This document shows, one piece after another, positions 25,933 to 36,200 of a stretch of DNA of 64,000 nucleotides. Both the position numbers and the translations under genes were made by a program. Source of the DNA: Kordiimonas gwangyangensis DSM 19435 = JCM 12864. Lineage in GTDB: Bacteria > Pseudomonadota > Alphaproteobacteria > Sphingomonadales > Kordiimonadaceae. The notes under the pieces are model-generated. The model did no database searches and was not told the origin of the DNA. It saw only the letters and a program-made list of their open reading frames with translations. Within the stretch, counting starts at the first letter, position 1. Every line of letters begins with the position of its first letter. The DNA lies in the NCBI RefSeq assembly GCF_000375545.1, contig NZ_AQXF01000007.1:140673-204672 (forward strand), read 5' to 3'.

Positions 25933-28752
25933 TTAGCCGAAAGCGCCAGCCTTAAGGGCGATCAATCCGCTGATCTCAAGCACCAGATTGTAGGCGAGCT
26001 CGAGCTTGTCGAAGATTTCCCGGTGCGCGGTGGCGTAGCCCGAGGACGCACCACCTTCATACGTAGTTTCCTCGCCATAGACTTCGTCATGGCTTTCAAA
26101 CGGTGCTTCAGGGAAAATTTTCCTGAGCTGCGCGATTGTATCCGGCACCTCCAGGTGCAGAAGCTCCACCAGCAGTTCCTCAAGTGAGAAATCGAACCGT
26201 GTACTGAAGCGCGGGATTTCCATGGCCTTCAGATAGATATACTGGATCAGGCCAATGCGGATTTGATGCAGTTCAAACAGTTCCGCGTCCGGGGCACCGG
26301 CGGTCAGCGCTGCTGTCATCGCATCGTCGGTCACGCAGTCGGTGAGCGTACCTGCATCACGGCGCAGCTTGCGAATGCAGGCATCCACGGCGTCAGCTTC
26401 AAACAGATCCTCAAGGATACGGGACAAGCGGCGCAGTTTTTCGCGGCCGTCCAAGGTTGGTATCTCGTCCGACCGGTCAAGCCAGTAGCCGGGGCTGAGC
26501 AGTTTGGCGTAGGCCTCGATCACCCCAACGTCGGAGCGTGCAAGCGCATTCACCGCAAGGCTCGTGACCATCTGCAGACGGTCTGATTTTTCGTGCAGCG
26601 CCTCAAACATGTCGGGCGAGCGTGCGATGGCGGTGCCAAGCCCCGCGCAACTGTTTGCCAAGTACCCAAGCTGCTGCAGAACTGCGTTGTGCGGGATTGC
26701 ACGGATCTGCGAGATACGCTCAAGCCGCTGGTGCACCGCACTGCCCGACTGGCGCCGCATGGAACGGGAACCGGTTGGGAACAACAGGCTGCGGCCAATG
26801 CCGTCAATCAGGCGCACATAACCTTTATTCTCAGTGAGGTGTTCCTGGTACTCAACGAGCGTGAGGAAGAAGTCGAGCGACCAGCCCTTCTGCTCATAGA
26901 AGGGGTCTTCGTCAGCGCTATAGTTGCCGAACCGCACCTCCAGAAAATCGGTGAGGGTCGCAAGCGCTGTGTCTTCCGCGAGGAACCACAGGAAACCCTC
27001 GCCACCCTGGAAACTGACTTCATGTTTCTCGGGCTGCTCCAGTTCCGCAAGCCACTGGCGCACACGCGGCGGCTGGGTATAAAGAAAGCGCTTCTTGAGG
27101 CTTTCAGGGAATGCACCGCGGCCCATGCTTTCGCCGTGGGTATCAAAGAACAGCAGCTGCACGTCACCAAGGCCGCGCTGTTTCCAAAGCCGGATCACGC
27201 GCAGTTTGAAGCGCTCGATGGCAAGCGTGGCAGCAGGCTGGCCGATATAGCGGCCACTATCCGAGAAACCGAGCTGCAGGCAGAACCGCCCTTGCGCCTT
27301 GATGTAGGCGAGGAAGTGCGGGTTATCGACAAGTTCCGCAATGACCCGGTCACCACGCTCAAGCCCCACCGCGGTCTCAAAGAGCGGAGAGATTTCCACA
27401 TGGTCGTCCACGCCAAAAAGCTTGGCGTAATAAAGCGCGGTCAAAAGCGTGAAGGGGGTATCCGATTCCGCAACCAGCATACGGATGCGAGTGTTGGCGT
27501 CGAAGTGTTTCTTGAACTGGGCCGCAGTCATGAACACGCGTTTGGCTGTCGTCTGCTCGCGCGAGAGCGTGCCGTAGTGCACCGACTTGGGCGTGACCTT
27601 GTCCAGCTTCTCGGAAATCGCCGCGAGGAAGTGGCGACGCGTCGCCGACTGATCCGGCGACTTGGTCATCTGGATTTCAGGGCCGATGGCGTTATGCAAT
27701 TGTGCCGCATTAAGTCGGAAGTGGATGTGCGACAGCCCAAGCCCGATCGAACGCCATTCGGTATAAAGTGTGGCCGCCGCTGCCCAGTCATTTTGCGCAA
27801 CATCGAGCGCAAGCAAGCTCTCGAACGCCGCATTGATGCGCTTTGACGCCGCTTCCTTGCGCGAGCGGTTTTCCACCGCCACCTGATTCAGCTTGCCAAG
27901 GCTGCCGTCAGACGCCTGATGTTCCTCAAGCGTACGCGCGCCCAGCTCAAAACAGGAGCGCAGGTCTTCAAAGCCCGAGCGGATCGTGGCCCAGTATTTA
28001 CCTGCCTCGCCGCTGAAATCAGTCGCGGTCGCAAGCGCAATACATTCTCCCAAGCCGTGCAGTGCGGAGCGGTAGCGGAACAGCAGGCCAAGCGACCAAT
28101 CGATATCCGTGCGGCCATCAAGGTCGAAGCCCACCCAGCTTGCCACCGTCGCGAGGCGCGGACGCAGGGCCTTGTATTCGTCCGGATACAGTTTGGCGGC
28201 TTCGCGGAAGGTGATCATGTGGAAACGGCGGATCGCACGTCGGATGTTGCCCACGGCGATGCGCGCATATTCAAGTTCTTCATGGAGCGTGGGGGAGCGG
28301 GTCGGGTGCACGGTGCCCACGTCCAGATTCTCGGTGGCGGCCGTCACCGCCTCATCACCACTCGCAACCGCACCAAGATAGGCGCGCGCATATGTCCAAG
28401 CACTGTCGGAAAGTGAGAAGGTCGGGTGTGCGGTGATCACGAGGCCCGCAAGCTCGTCTTCCATTTTGGCGCTGAACTCAGCGAAAGGAATTGCGCCACC
28501 TTCGCCGTCATCTGCGAATCCATGGATGATGGCTGCGAGGCGCTTTTCATTCTCGCTACGGGAAATGGTCGTCCATTGGTTCGACAGAGAGCGCAGGCGC
28601 GCATCAAGGCAGCGTTTGCCACGGCCAGACAGGTCTTTCGCCAGATTATCGAGACTTTGTTTACCCTCCAAAAGCCCTGTTGCAATGTCGAACGCAGCGG
28701 ATAGGTGCTGTCGTCTGGATTCGCTTTTTCCGTGGCTTGGATGGTCAAACAT
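25933..28752 (-). CDS. Divergent phosphoenolpyruvate carboxylase-family protein
   Basis: A 939-residue protein that follows the PEPC layout end to end. The start at 28752 has GAGGGAC upstream. Normal PEPC makes oxaloacetate from PEP and bicarbonate. Here ITAHPTF keeps the catalytic His (about 109) and PLFET is intact. The usual GGDRDGN is GFDLDGR, SDSAKD is SDSGRY, and FHGRGGxxGRGG is FDTHGESMGRGA (about 536-547). The TEQGE and WTQxR motifs are also lost. The activity is therefore uncertain; it could be a distant functional PEPC or a pseudoenzyme. A LacI-A-type operator lies 40 bp upstream. Confidence 0.75.
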   Translation of the reverse strand: MFDHPSHGKSESRRQHLSAAFDIATGLLEGKQSLDNLAKDLSGRGKRCLDARLRSLSNQWTTISRSENEKRLAAIIHGFADDGEGGAIPFAEFSAKMEDELAGLVITAHPTFSLSDSAWTYARAYLGAVASGDEAVTAATENLDVGTVHPTRSPTLHEELEYARIAVGNIRRAIRRFHMITFREAAKLYPDEYKALRPRLATVASWVGFDLDGRTDIDWSLGLLFRYRSALHGLGECIALATATDFSGEAGKYWATIRSGFEDLRSCFELGARTLEEHQASDGSLGKLNQVAVENRSRKEAASKRINAAFESLLALDVAQNDWAAAATLYTEWRSIGLGLSHIHFRLNAAQLHNAIGPEIQMTKSPDQSATRRHFLAAISEKLDKVTPKSVHYGTLSREQTTAKRVFMTAAQFKKHFDANTRIRMLVAESDTPFTLLTALYYAKLFGVDDHVEISPLFETAVGLERGDRVIAELVDNPHFLAYIKAQGRFCLQLGFSDSGRYIGQPAATLAIERFKLRVIRLWKQRGLGDVQLLFFDTHGESMGRGAFPESLKKRFLYTQPPRVRQWLAELEQPEKHEVSFQGGEGFLWFLAEDTALATLTDFLEVRFGNYSADEDPFYEQKGWSLDFFLTLVEYQEHLTENKGYVRLIDGIGRSLLFPTGSRSMRRQSGSAVHQRLERISQIRAIPHNAVLQQLGYLANSCAGLGTAIARSPDMFEALHEKSDRLQMVTSLAVNALARSDVGVIEAYAKLLSPGYWLDRSDEIPTLDGREKLRRLSRILEDLFEADAVDACIRKLRRDAGTLTDCVTDDAMTAALTAGAPDAELFELHQIRIGLIQYIYLKAMEIPRFSTRFDFSLEELLVELLHLEVPDTIAQLRKIFPEAPFESHDEVYGEETTYEGGASSGYATAHREIFDKLELAYNLVLEISGLIALKAGAFG

Positions 28753-28791
28753 ATATAAGTCCCTCATAGTTTTTTATGGCGGCGATCATAC

Positions 28792-28805
28792 TGACATCGC
28801 TGTCA
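28792..28805. promoter_or_regulatory. LacI-A-type operator upstream of the PEPC-like gene
   Basis: TGACATCGCTGTCA differs from the perfect palindrome at one base. On the minus strand a TTGACA overlaps its edge, but no good -10 box lies 17 nt away; TATGAT lies 10 nt from it. It belongs to the five-site set described for LacI-A. Confidence 0.62.
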
Positions 28806-28934
28806 AATTGGCGCTTTTGTAACAGATACAGCGCTAATGTCACCTAATAAAATGTCCGAATACGCCCTATTTTGGCATATTTTATTACAAAATCAGGAAT
28901 ATTTTACCCTCAATTGCAATAATCCGCGCTCTGC

Positions 28935-31900
28935 TCAGCTTTGTGTGCGGAAGAAGAGCATATAGGTCGCTGGCACAAAAAAGAGCGTGAGCACAGAGGC
29001 CATGGCCAGCCCGAACATCATGACAACGGCAAGCGGCTCCCAGAGCGGCCCACCAAATAGATATAGCGGCAACAGTCCGATCACGGTGGTAATGGAGGTG
29101 AGCATGATGGGCCGCAGGCGTTGGCCCGCCGCGCTCACAATCGCATCCATCAGCCGCATTTCCTCCCGCTCAATATCAATCTGATCAACAAGCACAATCG
29201 CGTTATTGATGATGATGCCCGACAGGCTGATAAGACCGAGGATGGCGAAAAACGACATCGGCTGCCCGGTGATCATCAGGCCGAACGGCACGCCCACAAG
29301 CACCAATGGCACGCTCATGAAAATGATGGCGATACGGCGGAAGCTATTGAACTGATACATGACCACAAGGATCATCAGAAGAAGGGCAAAAGGAAGGCCC
29401 GCGCCCAATTTCCCGTATATTTCTGCCGAGTCCTTCAGTTCACCCCCGACAACAACCTGATAACCTTCGCCAAGCGGGATAGCATCAATCTGGTCTTTCA
29501 CCTGTGCATACAGTTCAGCCGCCGGGAGCTGCGAACTTTTCGCGGTGACGGTGATAGTCGGCTGCTGGTTCTTGCGCCACGTTTGTGAATATTCAAGCGC
29601 GGGCTTGAGTACGGCAAGCTGCTCAAGCGGCACAATGCTATCCTCGCCTGGCAGGATGATGTTCAACAGGTCCTCAAGGCTGTCACGGTCACGCTCAAGC
29701 GCACGCAGCATGATGGGAATGGTGCTGTCATCGTCGCGGAAGTTCGATACCTCGAACCCGTCAAAATAGGCGTTCAGGTTCTGCGCAAGGGTCTGCGACG
29801 ACATATTGAGCCGGCGGGCCTTGTCCTGATCGACCTCAATGACCATCTTGACCAGCTTTTCGCCCCAGTCACTCTCGTTTTGCACAATGCCGGGCACACC
29901 CGCAAAGATACGCTCGACCTCACGGCCCGCAACCAGAAGCGGTTCATGTTCTGGCCCTGAAATCTCGATCTTCACCTGTCCGCTTTCGCTCGCGCCCATG
30001 GCAAGGCGCTTAATGGTGAACCGTGCATCCGGCACCTGTTCATAGAAGTAACGTTTAGCGCGGGCACCGAATTCGGCGGCTTGCTCCGGCGATTTGGTAT
30101 TCACCAGAATGAACGCCTTGGACGGTGACGGGTCCACCGGGTTAAGGCTCAGATAAAAGCGCGGCCCACCCTCACCCACATAGATGATGTGGTCTTCGAC
30201 TTCCGGGTTTACTTCCCCGTCCGATATCCAGTTCGAGACATCAAGCGCCACGCGTTCGGTGGCTTCAAAATGCGCGCTCTTCGGCATATCGAGGTAAATC
30301 AGCACCTCATTCCGGTCACTAACCGGGAACATTTCCTTCGGTAGTCCCGTAAACAGTTGGCCGGTGACAATCACCACGCCATAGGTGCCGATGACGACAA
30401 AGGCGGCAGCCCGCAGGGAGGGGCGCAGCATGTTTTCATACATGCGTGCAAAGGCGGGAAGGTCTTCCGCCTCGGCTTTATGTTCGATGCCTTCTTCGCC
30501 TTCCGTGCGTTTGCGCAGAACCCGCGCACAGATGAGTGGCAGGAAATAAAGCGCCGTAATCCAGGAACCAATGAGCGTAAGCGCCAGAACAGCACCCAGC
30601 GAGAAGGCGTATTCCCCTTCCGACCCTTCAAGAAGGAAGAAGGGCGTGAAGGCAAAAATCGTGGTCAGTGAAGAAACCGCCAAGGGTACCGCATACTGGC
30701 TACCAGCAGCGAGCGCGGCTGTGCGCCGCTTGGAGCCACGGTCGACGCGAGTGAGGATGTCTTCCACGATCACCACGCCATTGTCGACGAGGAGCCCGAG
30801 AGAGATAATCACCGCCGCGATGGAAACCTGTTCAAGCGCGATGCCGAGAGCGTTCATGCCGAGAAGCGCAAACATGACGGCAAAGGGCACGATGGACGAG
30901 ATCACAAGCCCCGAGCGCACACCAAGGAAGGCAAGCACCACAAGCAGCACAACAATGAAGGTTTGCCCGACGTTCGAGAGCGCGCCCGCCACGGTTTTGG
31001 AAACCTCAGTCGGCTGATAGGTCGCGAAATTGAGCTCATAACCGATGGGAAGCGTGTGCTCGAACGTGTGCATGGCCTCGGTCAGCCGCTCGCCCACATC
31101 CTCAATGTCATAGCCCGGCTGCATTTGTACCGCGAGCACGAGGGCGGGCCTGCCGTTATAGTAGACGCGGTTTTCAGGTGGCGAAACATAGCCCCGGCGC
31201 ACCTTCACAAGGTCCTTGAGACGGATCAGCTCATCGCCGCCCACTGCGCGGGTCAGCATATTCTCAATATCGCGCACAGATTTGAAATCACCCGTGGCTT
31301 CGAGAAGGATAGACGCGCCCTCCGCATTAATCTCACCCGCAGGCAAAACAACATTCTGGTTCTGCAGGTCGTTGATCAGCGTATTCAACTGCCCGCCCAC
31401 TGCCTTGAACCGCCGGGCGTCAAGCTCAAGCCAGATGCGTTCTTCCTGCACACCAAACAGTTCCACCTTCGCGATACCGTCAACGGTATAAAGACGGCGC
31501 TGCATGTCCTTCGCACTTTCCTCCATCTCGCGGTAGGTGAAGCCTTCGGCGGTCATGGCGATACTCGCGACAGTGACCTCACCAAAGTCTGTGTTCACGA
31601 AAGGACCATAGGCACCTTCCGGCAATTCGCGGCTGATGTCGGACATCTTGTCCCTCAGCGACTGCCAGATAGGCTCAAGGTCGTTCACACTATCCTTCAG
31701 TTCCACATAGGTGCGCATGCGCCCGGTGGTAAGGATAGTGCGGATTTCCTTTACCTCTGCGATCTCGCGGATTTTGCGCTCGACGCGCTCAGCGACCAGG
31801 TTTTCAATGCGCTCTGGCGGCATGCCGGGGTAGAGCGCGGACACAATCGCAGTGCGGATGGTGATCTCAGGTGCTTCCCGCTTGGGGAAGTCTTTGTAGA

Positions 31901-31985
31901 GCAATAGCCCGCTGAGCACGAGCGCGATCATGAGAAGAAGCGTGAAACGGCTACGGTTGAGGCCGAGGCGTGTGAGGAAATCCAT
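28935..31985 (-). CDS. RND efflux pump, inner-membrane permease
   Basis: A 1016-residue AcrB-type hydrophobe/amphiphile efflux protein with the expected 12 membrane segments and two large periplasmic loops. GLLVDNGVVIVEDI and the C-terminal ITTVIGLLPLYLFGG-type helices are visible, as is FTPFFLLEGSEGEYAFSLGA. It should export drugs, detergents or metabolites using the proton gradient. It starts 11 bp after the adaptor gene. No outer-membrane factor gene is nearby, so it probably shares a TolC-like protein encoded elsewhere. The substrate is unknown. Confidence 0.93.
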   Translation of the reverse strand: MDFLTRLGLNRSRFTLLLMIALVLSGLLLYKDFPKREAPEITIRTAIVSALYPGMPPERIENLVAERVERKIREIAEVKEIRTILTTGRMRTYVELKDSVNDLEPIWQSLRDKMSDISRELPEGAYGPFVNTDFGEVTVASIAMTAEGFTYREMEESAKDMQRRLYTVDGIAKVELFGVQEERIWLELDARRFKAVGGQLNTLINDLQNQNVVLPAGEINAEGASILLEATGDFKSVRDIENMLTRAVGGDELIRLKDLVKVRRGYVSPPENRVYYNGRPALVLAVQMQPGYDIEDVGERLTEAMHTFEHTLPIGYELNFATYQPTEVSKTVAGALSNVGQTFIVVLLVVLAFLGVRSGLVISSIVPFAVMFALLGMNALGIALEQVSIAAVIISLGLLVDNGVVIVEDILTRVDRGSKRRTAALAAGSQYAVPLAVSSLTTIFAFTPFFLLEGSEGEYAFSLGAVLALTLIGSWITALYFLPLICARVLRKRTEGEEGIEHKAEAEDLPAFARMYENMLRPSLRAAAFVVIGTYGVVIVTGQLFTGLPKEMFPVSDRNEVLIYLDMPKSAHFEATERVALDVSNWISDGEVNPEVEDHIIYVGEGGPRFYLSLNPVDPSPSKAFILVNTKSPEQAAEFGARAKRYFYEQVPDARFTIKRLAMGASESGQVKIEISGPEHEPLLVAGREVERIFAGVPGIVQNESDWGEKLVKMVIEVDQDKARRLNMSSQTLAQNLNAYFDGFEVSNFRDDDSTIPIMLRALERDRDSLEDLLNIILPGEDSIVPLEQLAVLKPALEYSQTWRKNQQPTITVTAKSSQLPAAELYAQVKDQIDAIPLGEGYQVVVGGELKDSAEIYGKLGAGLPFALLLMILVVMYQFNSFRRIAIIFMSVPLVLVGVPFGLMITGQPMSFFAILGLISLSGIIINNAIVLVDQIDIEREEMRLMDAIVSAAGQRLRPIMLTSITTVIGLLPLYLFGGPLWEPLAVVMMFGLAMASVLTLFFVPATYMLFFRTQS

Positions 31986-31996
31986 GGCCGCGCTCC

Positions 31997-33148
31997 CTAG
32001 CGGGTCGTGGTCTGGAGCGGGCGAACCTTCTGCCCGTCATGCAGGTAGGAAACACCCGCCGCGGCAATGATCTCACCCTCATTCAGGCCTTCGGTCACGA
32101 TGATCATATTGTCCCGCACACCGGCGGTGCGCACCTTGCGCGCTTTCACCGTTGAGGACGCCTCGTCATACACATAAACCTGCGCGTAGCCGCCGTGGGT
32201 CTGGCGCACGGATTCACCGTTTTTGAGCGCGTCAGACTGCTCAAGCGCGAAGCAGCGCACCGGCACAAGGAAACCTTCCTCGCCCGTCAGCAAACCAACA
32301 TTCAACGCCACCTCGGCGGCCATACCAGCCTTGAGGCCAGGGTGATCTTCTTCGAGAATAACAACTGCGGGGAAGGCAGACACCTGCCCCGCACGGGAGC
32401 CAAGTTCCTTGATACGGCCTTTGAGTGTTACATCTTCCAGGTCTGTCACCACCACTCGCGCCTGATCACCGGTCGATAGCGCATTGATAACCGTGGCGGG
32501 CACGCTGAACTCAACCTCAAACGCGTTTTGGCTATAGAGCGTAAGCACGGTCTGCCCCGCACCAATGTTGGCAAATGATTTGACATCAAGGCTTGCGATC
32601 ACGCCATCAAAGGGGGCTTTGAGCGTTGACTTCTGCATACGCTCCCTGGCGATTGCAAGTTGCTGGCGCGACTGTTCCATCTGCGCCTGCGCGCTTTTGA
32701 GGTTGGTTTCGGAACTATCGAACGCGGCCCGCGTCACGTTCCCGGATTTCAGGAGTTCTGACTTGCGCTCATAATCCGTACGGGCATTTACGAGACTGGC
32801 GTCTGCTTGTTCGAGCGCAGCCTCTGCCTGCTGTACTTCATAGCGCAAGGTCGTCGGGTCCAGGGTCAGAAGCACCTGGCCCGCATCCACTTCCTGCCCG
32901 ACCTCAAGTTTCATTTCGGTCAGTTGCCCTGCGATTTCAAACGACAGGCGGCTTTCGTCCGCGGGCTGGATGACACTGGGGTACCGGCGGATCATATTGT
33001 CCGCCGTTGCGCTTACTTCAAAAACCTTGAGGCCACGCACCGGTTCCTCGCGGGCTTCCTCTTTTGCGTCCCCGCATGCAGCAAGCAGCATGACAGGCAG
33101 CAACACGGCGGCAAGACGGCCGGTGAGACGAGCGGTCAGGTTTTTCAT
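31997..33148 (-). CDS. RND efflux periplasmic adaptor (membrane fusion protein)
   Basis: A 383-residue lipoprotein-type adaptor: lipobox LLAAC at the N-terminus, a lipoyl half-motif (GQLTEMKLEVGQEVDAGQVL), a coiled-coil hairpin (about 95-155, ADASLVNARTDYERKSELLK), the second lipoyl half (LKAPFDGVIASLDV) and a beta-barrel domain. It joins the RND permease to an outer-membrane channel. It is the first gene of a two-gene operon, and no dedicated regulator is adjacent. Confidence 0.92.
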   Translation of the reverse strand: MKNLTARLTGRLAAVLLPVMLLAACGDAKEEAREEPVRGLKVFEVSATADNMIRRYPSVIQPADESRLSFEIAGQLTEMKLEVGQEVDAGQVLLTLDPTTLRYEVQQAEAALEQADASLVNARTDYERKSELLKSGNVTRAAFDSSETNLKSAQAQMEQSRQQLAIARERMQKSTLKAPFDGVIASLDVKSFANIGAGQTVLTLYSQNAFEVEFSVPATVINALSTGDQARVVVTDLEDVTLKGRIKELGSRAGQVSAFPAVVILEEDHPGLKAGMAAEVALNVGLLTGEEGFLVPVRCFALEQSDALKNGESVRQTHGGYAQVYVYDEASSTVKARKVRTAGVRDNMIIVTEGLNEGEIIAAAGVSYLHDGQKVRPLQTTTR

Positions 33149-33257
33149 AAGCGTAAGCCCCTAGCATTACGGGACAGTGCGCAAAAGTGCACACTGTCCA
33201 GCCCCATCAAACTATATTCTCACACCCTTTAGTCCAGTAATTGGACAGAAGTATGAC

Positions 33258-36200
33258 CTATTTGCCAACTTCGGTCGGATAGGCGGGTGCCTCCGGCCGC
33301 TTGATTGGCGTATAGGCTTCAAGGTCCTTGAGAATTTCCGTAATTGCGCGCTCAAGCTGTGGGTCACTGCCCGCATTCAGCGCTGCAGGCGCCTGCACCA
33401 CTTCAATATCCGGCGCGACACCCTCATTCTCGACGCGCCACTCACCGTCCGGCGTATAGAAGCGGAAGAAAGGCACCGCAAGCTGGCCTCCATCAATAAG
33501 GCTTGGATTGGCGGAAATGCCAATGAGGCCACCCCATGTGCGTGTGCCAATCAGCTTGCCTAGGCCCATACGGCGGAAGGCATAGGGCAGGAAGTCACCG
33601 CCAGAGCCTGCGTCCTGGTCAATCAGCATTACCTTCGGGCCATAAATGGCACCGCCCGGCGTGTCGAATGTCATGCCGTCACGGTCTTTCCAGCTGGCGA
33701 GATAGGTACGGCTCAGCACATCGGTGATATAATTCGCTGCCTGACCGCCACCGTTTGAACGCTCATCTACAATGATGGCTTTTTTGTCCACCTGGGCGAA
33801 GAACATGCGGTTGAAGTAGGTGAAACCAGCCCCTGCCGTGTTTGGCAGATAGACATAAGCAACACGACCATCTGTGGCCTCTTCCACTTTCCGGCGGTTG
33901 CCTTCAACCCAGTTCCAGTGGCGCAGTTCATCTTCATGACCCACAGGCTCAACCACCACATCGCGCGAATCTTTGCCGGACGCATCGGCTGAAACCGTGA
34001 GCGTCACCTGCTTGCCGACCGTACCTTCAAGGTGCGCAAAGATATTGTCGTCCGCCGTCAGGCTGCGACCGTTGATGGCAAGGATGAAATCCCCCTCTTT
34101 TACACCAATGCCCGGAATAGCCAGTGGTGCAACAAGGAACGGGTTCCAGCGCTCGCCAGTATAGATTTTCGCTAGCCTGTAGCGGCCATCCTCAACGCGA
34201 AGGTCAGCACCCAGAAGGCCGACGCTCATGCCGCGCTCGCGGTGAATATCGCCGCCGCGCACCCGGTTGTGACCAACCTGCAGCTCGCCGATCATTTCAA
34301 CCATCAGGTCGTTAAGGTCCTCACGCCGGCCAACATGATCAACGAGCGGACGGTAGCGTTTGTAAACCGCATCCCAGTCAAGGCCATGGAGGTTGGGGTC
34401 GTAGAAATACTCACGCTCCATCCGCCAGACATCAGCAAAGATTTGCGCCCATTCGTTGCGCGGGTTCACGAGCATCTTCACGTCGCCCATACCAAGGCTT
34501 TGGCCTTGGGGTCGTGCGGTTGCGTTCGCGGTCATCACACGGCCACCCATGCCCATAACGATGAGCTTCTTGCCGTCGTGGGAGATATCGTAACCGCTGA
34601 TGCGCTCAAACGCGCTATCGGCCTCACGGTCTTCAAAATCAAAGCGCATCAGCGTGTCAGTCGCGCTGCGGTCGGTGTCCGGCAGTTCGCGGCTTACGCC
34701 CGGTTGCTCACGCTCAATGAAGAAAAGCGCACCATCTGATGCCACACGCAAGGTGTCATACGCACGTTCCGGCACAGGCAGCGCAATGATGCGCGATGTC
34801 AGGCCTTCGGTGTCGATGGAAACAGGCTTGGCTTCTTCCTTCTCATCACCCTCTTCTTCCTTCTTATCCTTAGCGCCTTCTGCATCTTCGGCTTTTTCCT
34901 CTTTCACCTCTTCATCGCCGGGTTTCGGCAGGAGGGGCGAACTGCCGTCAGCTTGCAGGACGGCGGCATAAAGCCCGAAACGCAGCGGCCGTTCCTGGGT
35001 CGACATATCAAGCCCCACTTGGCTTGGACCTGAGTTGGTGGATGCCGCGAAATAGAGATACTTGCCGTCAGGGCTGAATGCCGGGTCGCTTGCATGGCTA
35101 AGGCCATCGGTTACCGCAAAGGCTTCACCGCTCTCAAAATCATAGATCATCACGCGGTTGAAATAGTTGGCACCTGCTACCGTGTAGGCAAGCCAGCGAC
35201 CATCAGCAGACTGTGACACACCAATATCGCCGCGGCGGTTATCCGTCGCAATCTTACGGTGCTTGCCACTTTCCACATCGAATGCGAAGAGGTTCAGGTG
35301 GTTATCCTGATAGATGATGTGCTCACCCTTACCGCCCCATGACAGCAGGTTATAATAGGCCGTGCCGTCAAACTTATATGACTTGCTGTCGCCCATGCCG
35401 GTTTGGCCGGCGATCACCAGTTGGTGCGCGCCACCCTTGTCCGAGATATAGGCGATGCGGCTTCCGTCCGGCGACCACAGCGCTGCGCTTTCCCGCACAC
35501 CGTCAGACGCTGTAATGTTCCGCGTGGAACCTTCGTCAGTTGGTACCGTGAAAATATCACCACGCGCGACAAGAACTGCGCGCTTGCCTGTGGGCGACAG
35601 TGATGCGCTTTCCAGCATACCCGCTGCGTCTTTCCATTCCACTTGAAGCTGCGGCAGGTCCGGGTTGATGGAGACCTTGATTTCATGCGAGCGGCCATTT
35701 TTGGTATTGAGTTCATAGAGCCTGCCACCGGCCTCATAGGCGACGGCATCACCGAACCCGCGCGCGGAACGAATGTCCCAAACCGTGTTCTCTGTAAGTT
35801 GTTTGGGTGCCTTCCCCTGCCCTTCGTAGCGGAACAGGTTCACTGCACCGTCCGCACGATCAGACAGGAAATAGACTTCCTTGCCGAGCCAAATAGGGTT
35901 GAGGTCGCTTGCATTCACATGCGGTATTTCAACATGGGATTTGGCGTCAAAATCATAAATCCAGATCGGCGGAGTCGTGCCGCCACGGTGCTGACGCCAG
36001 CCACTTGAGCCGCGGTACGCCTGAATATAGGGGCGGTAGGCCATGCTCTTGCCGTCCGGGGCGTAATCGGCCTCCGTCACCGGGGCATCCATCACTTTGG
36101 CGGGGTATCCGCCGCTCGCCGAGATTCGGTACAGTTGCTGGCTACGCCCGACCGCCACTTCGCGGGGGCTGGTGAACAGCACTTCCTTGCCATCCGGGCT

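Noticed and set aside
26593..27846. A 417-codon open frame opposite the PEPC-like gene
   Set aside because: The minus-strand frame aligns with the PEPC layout over its whole length, so the plus-strand frame is a shadow.
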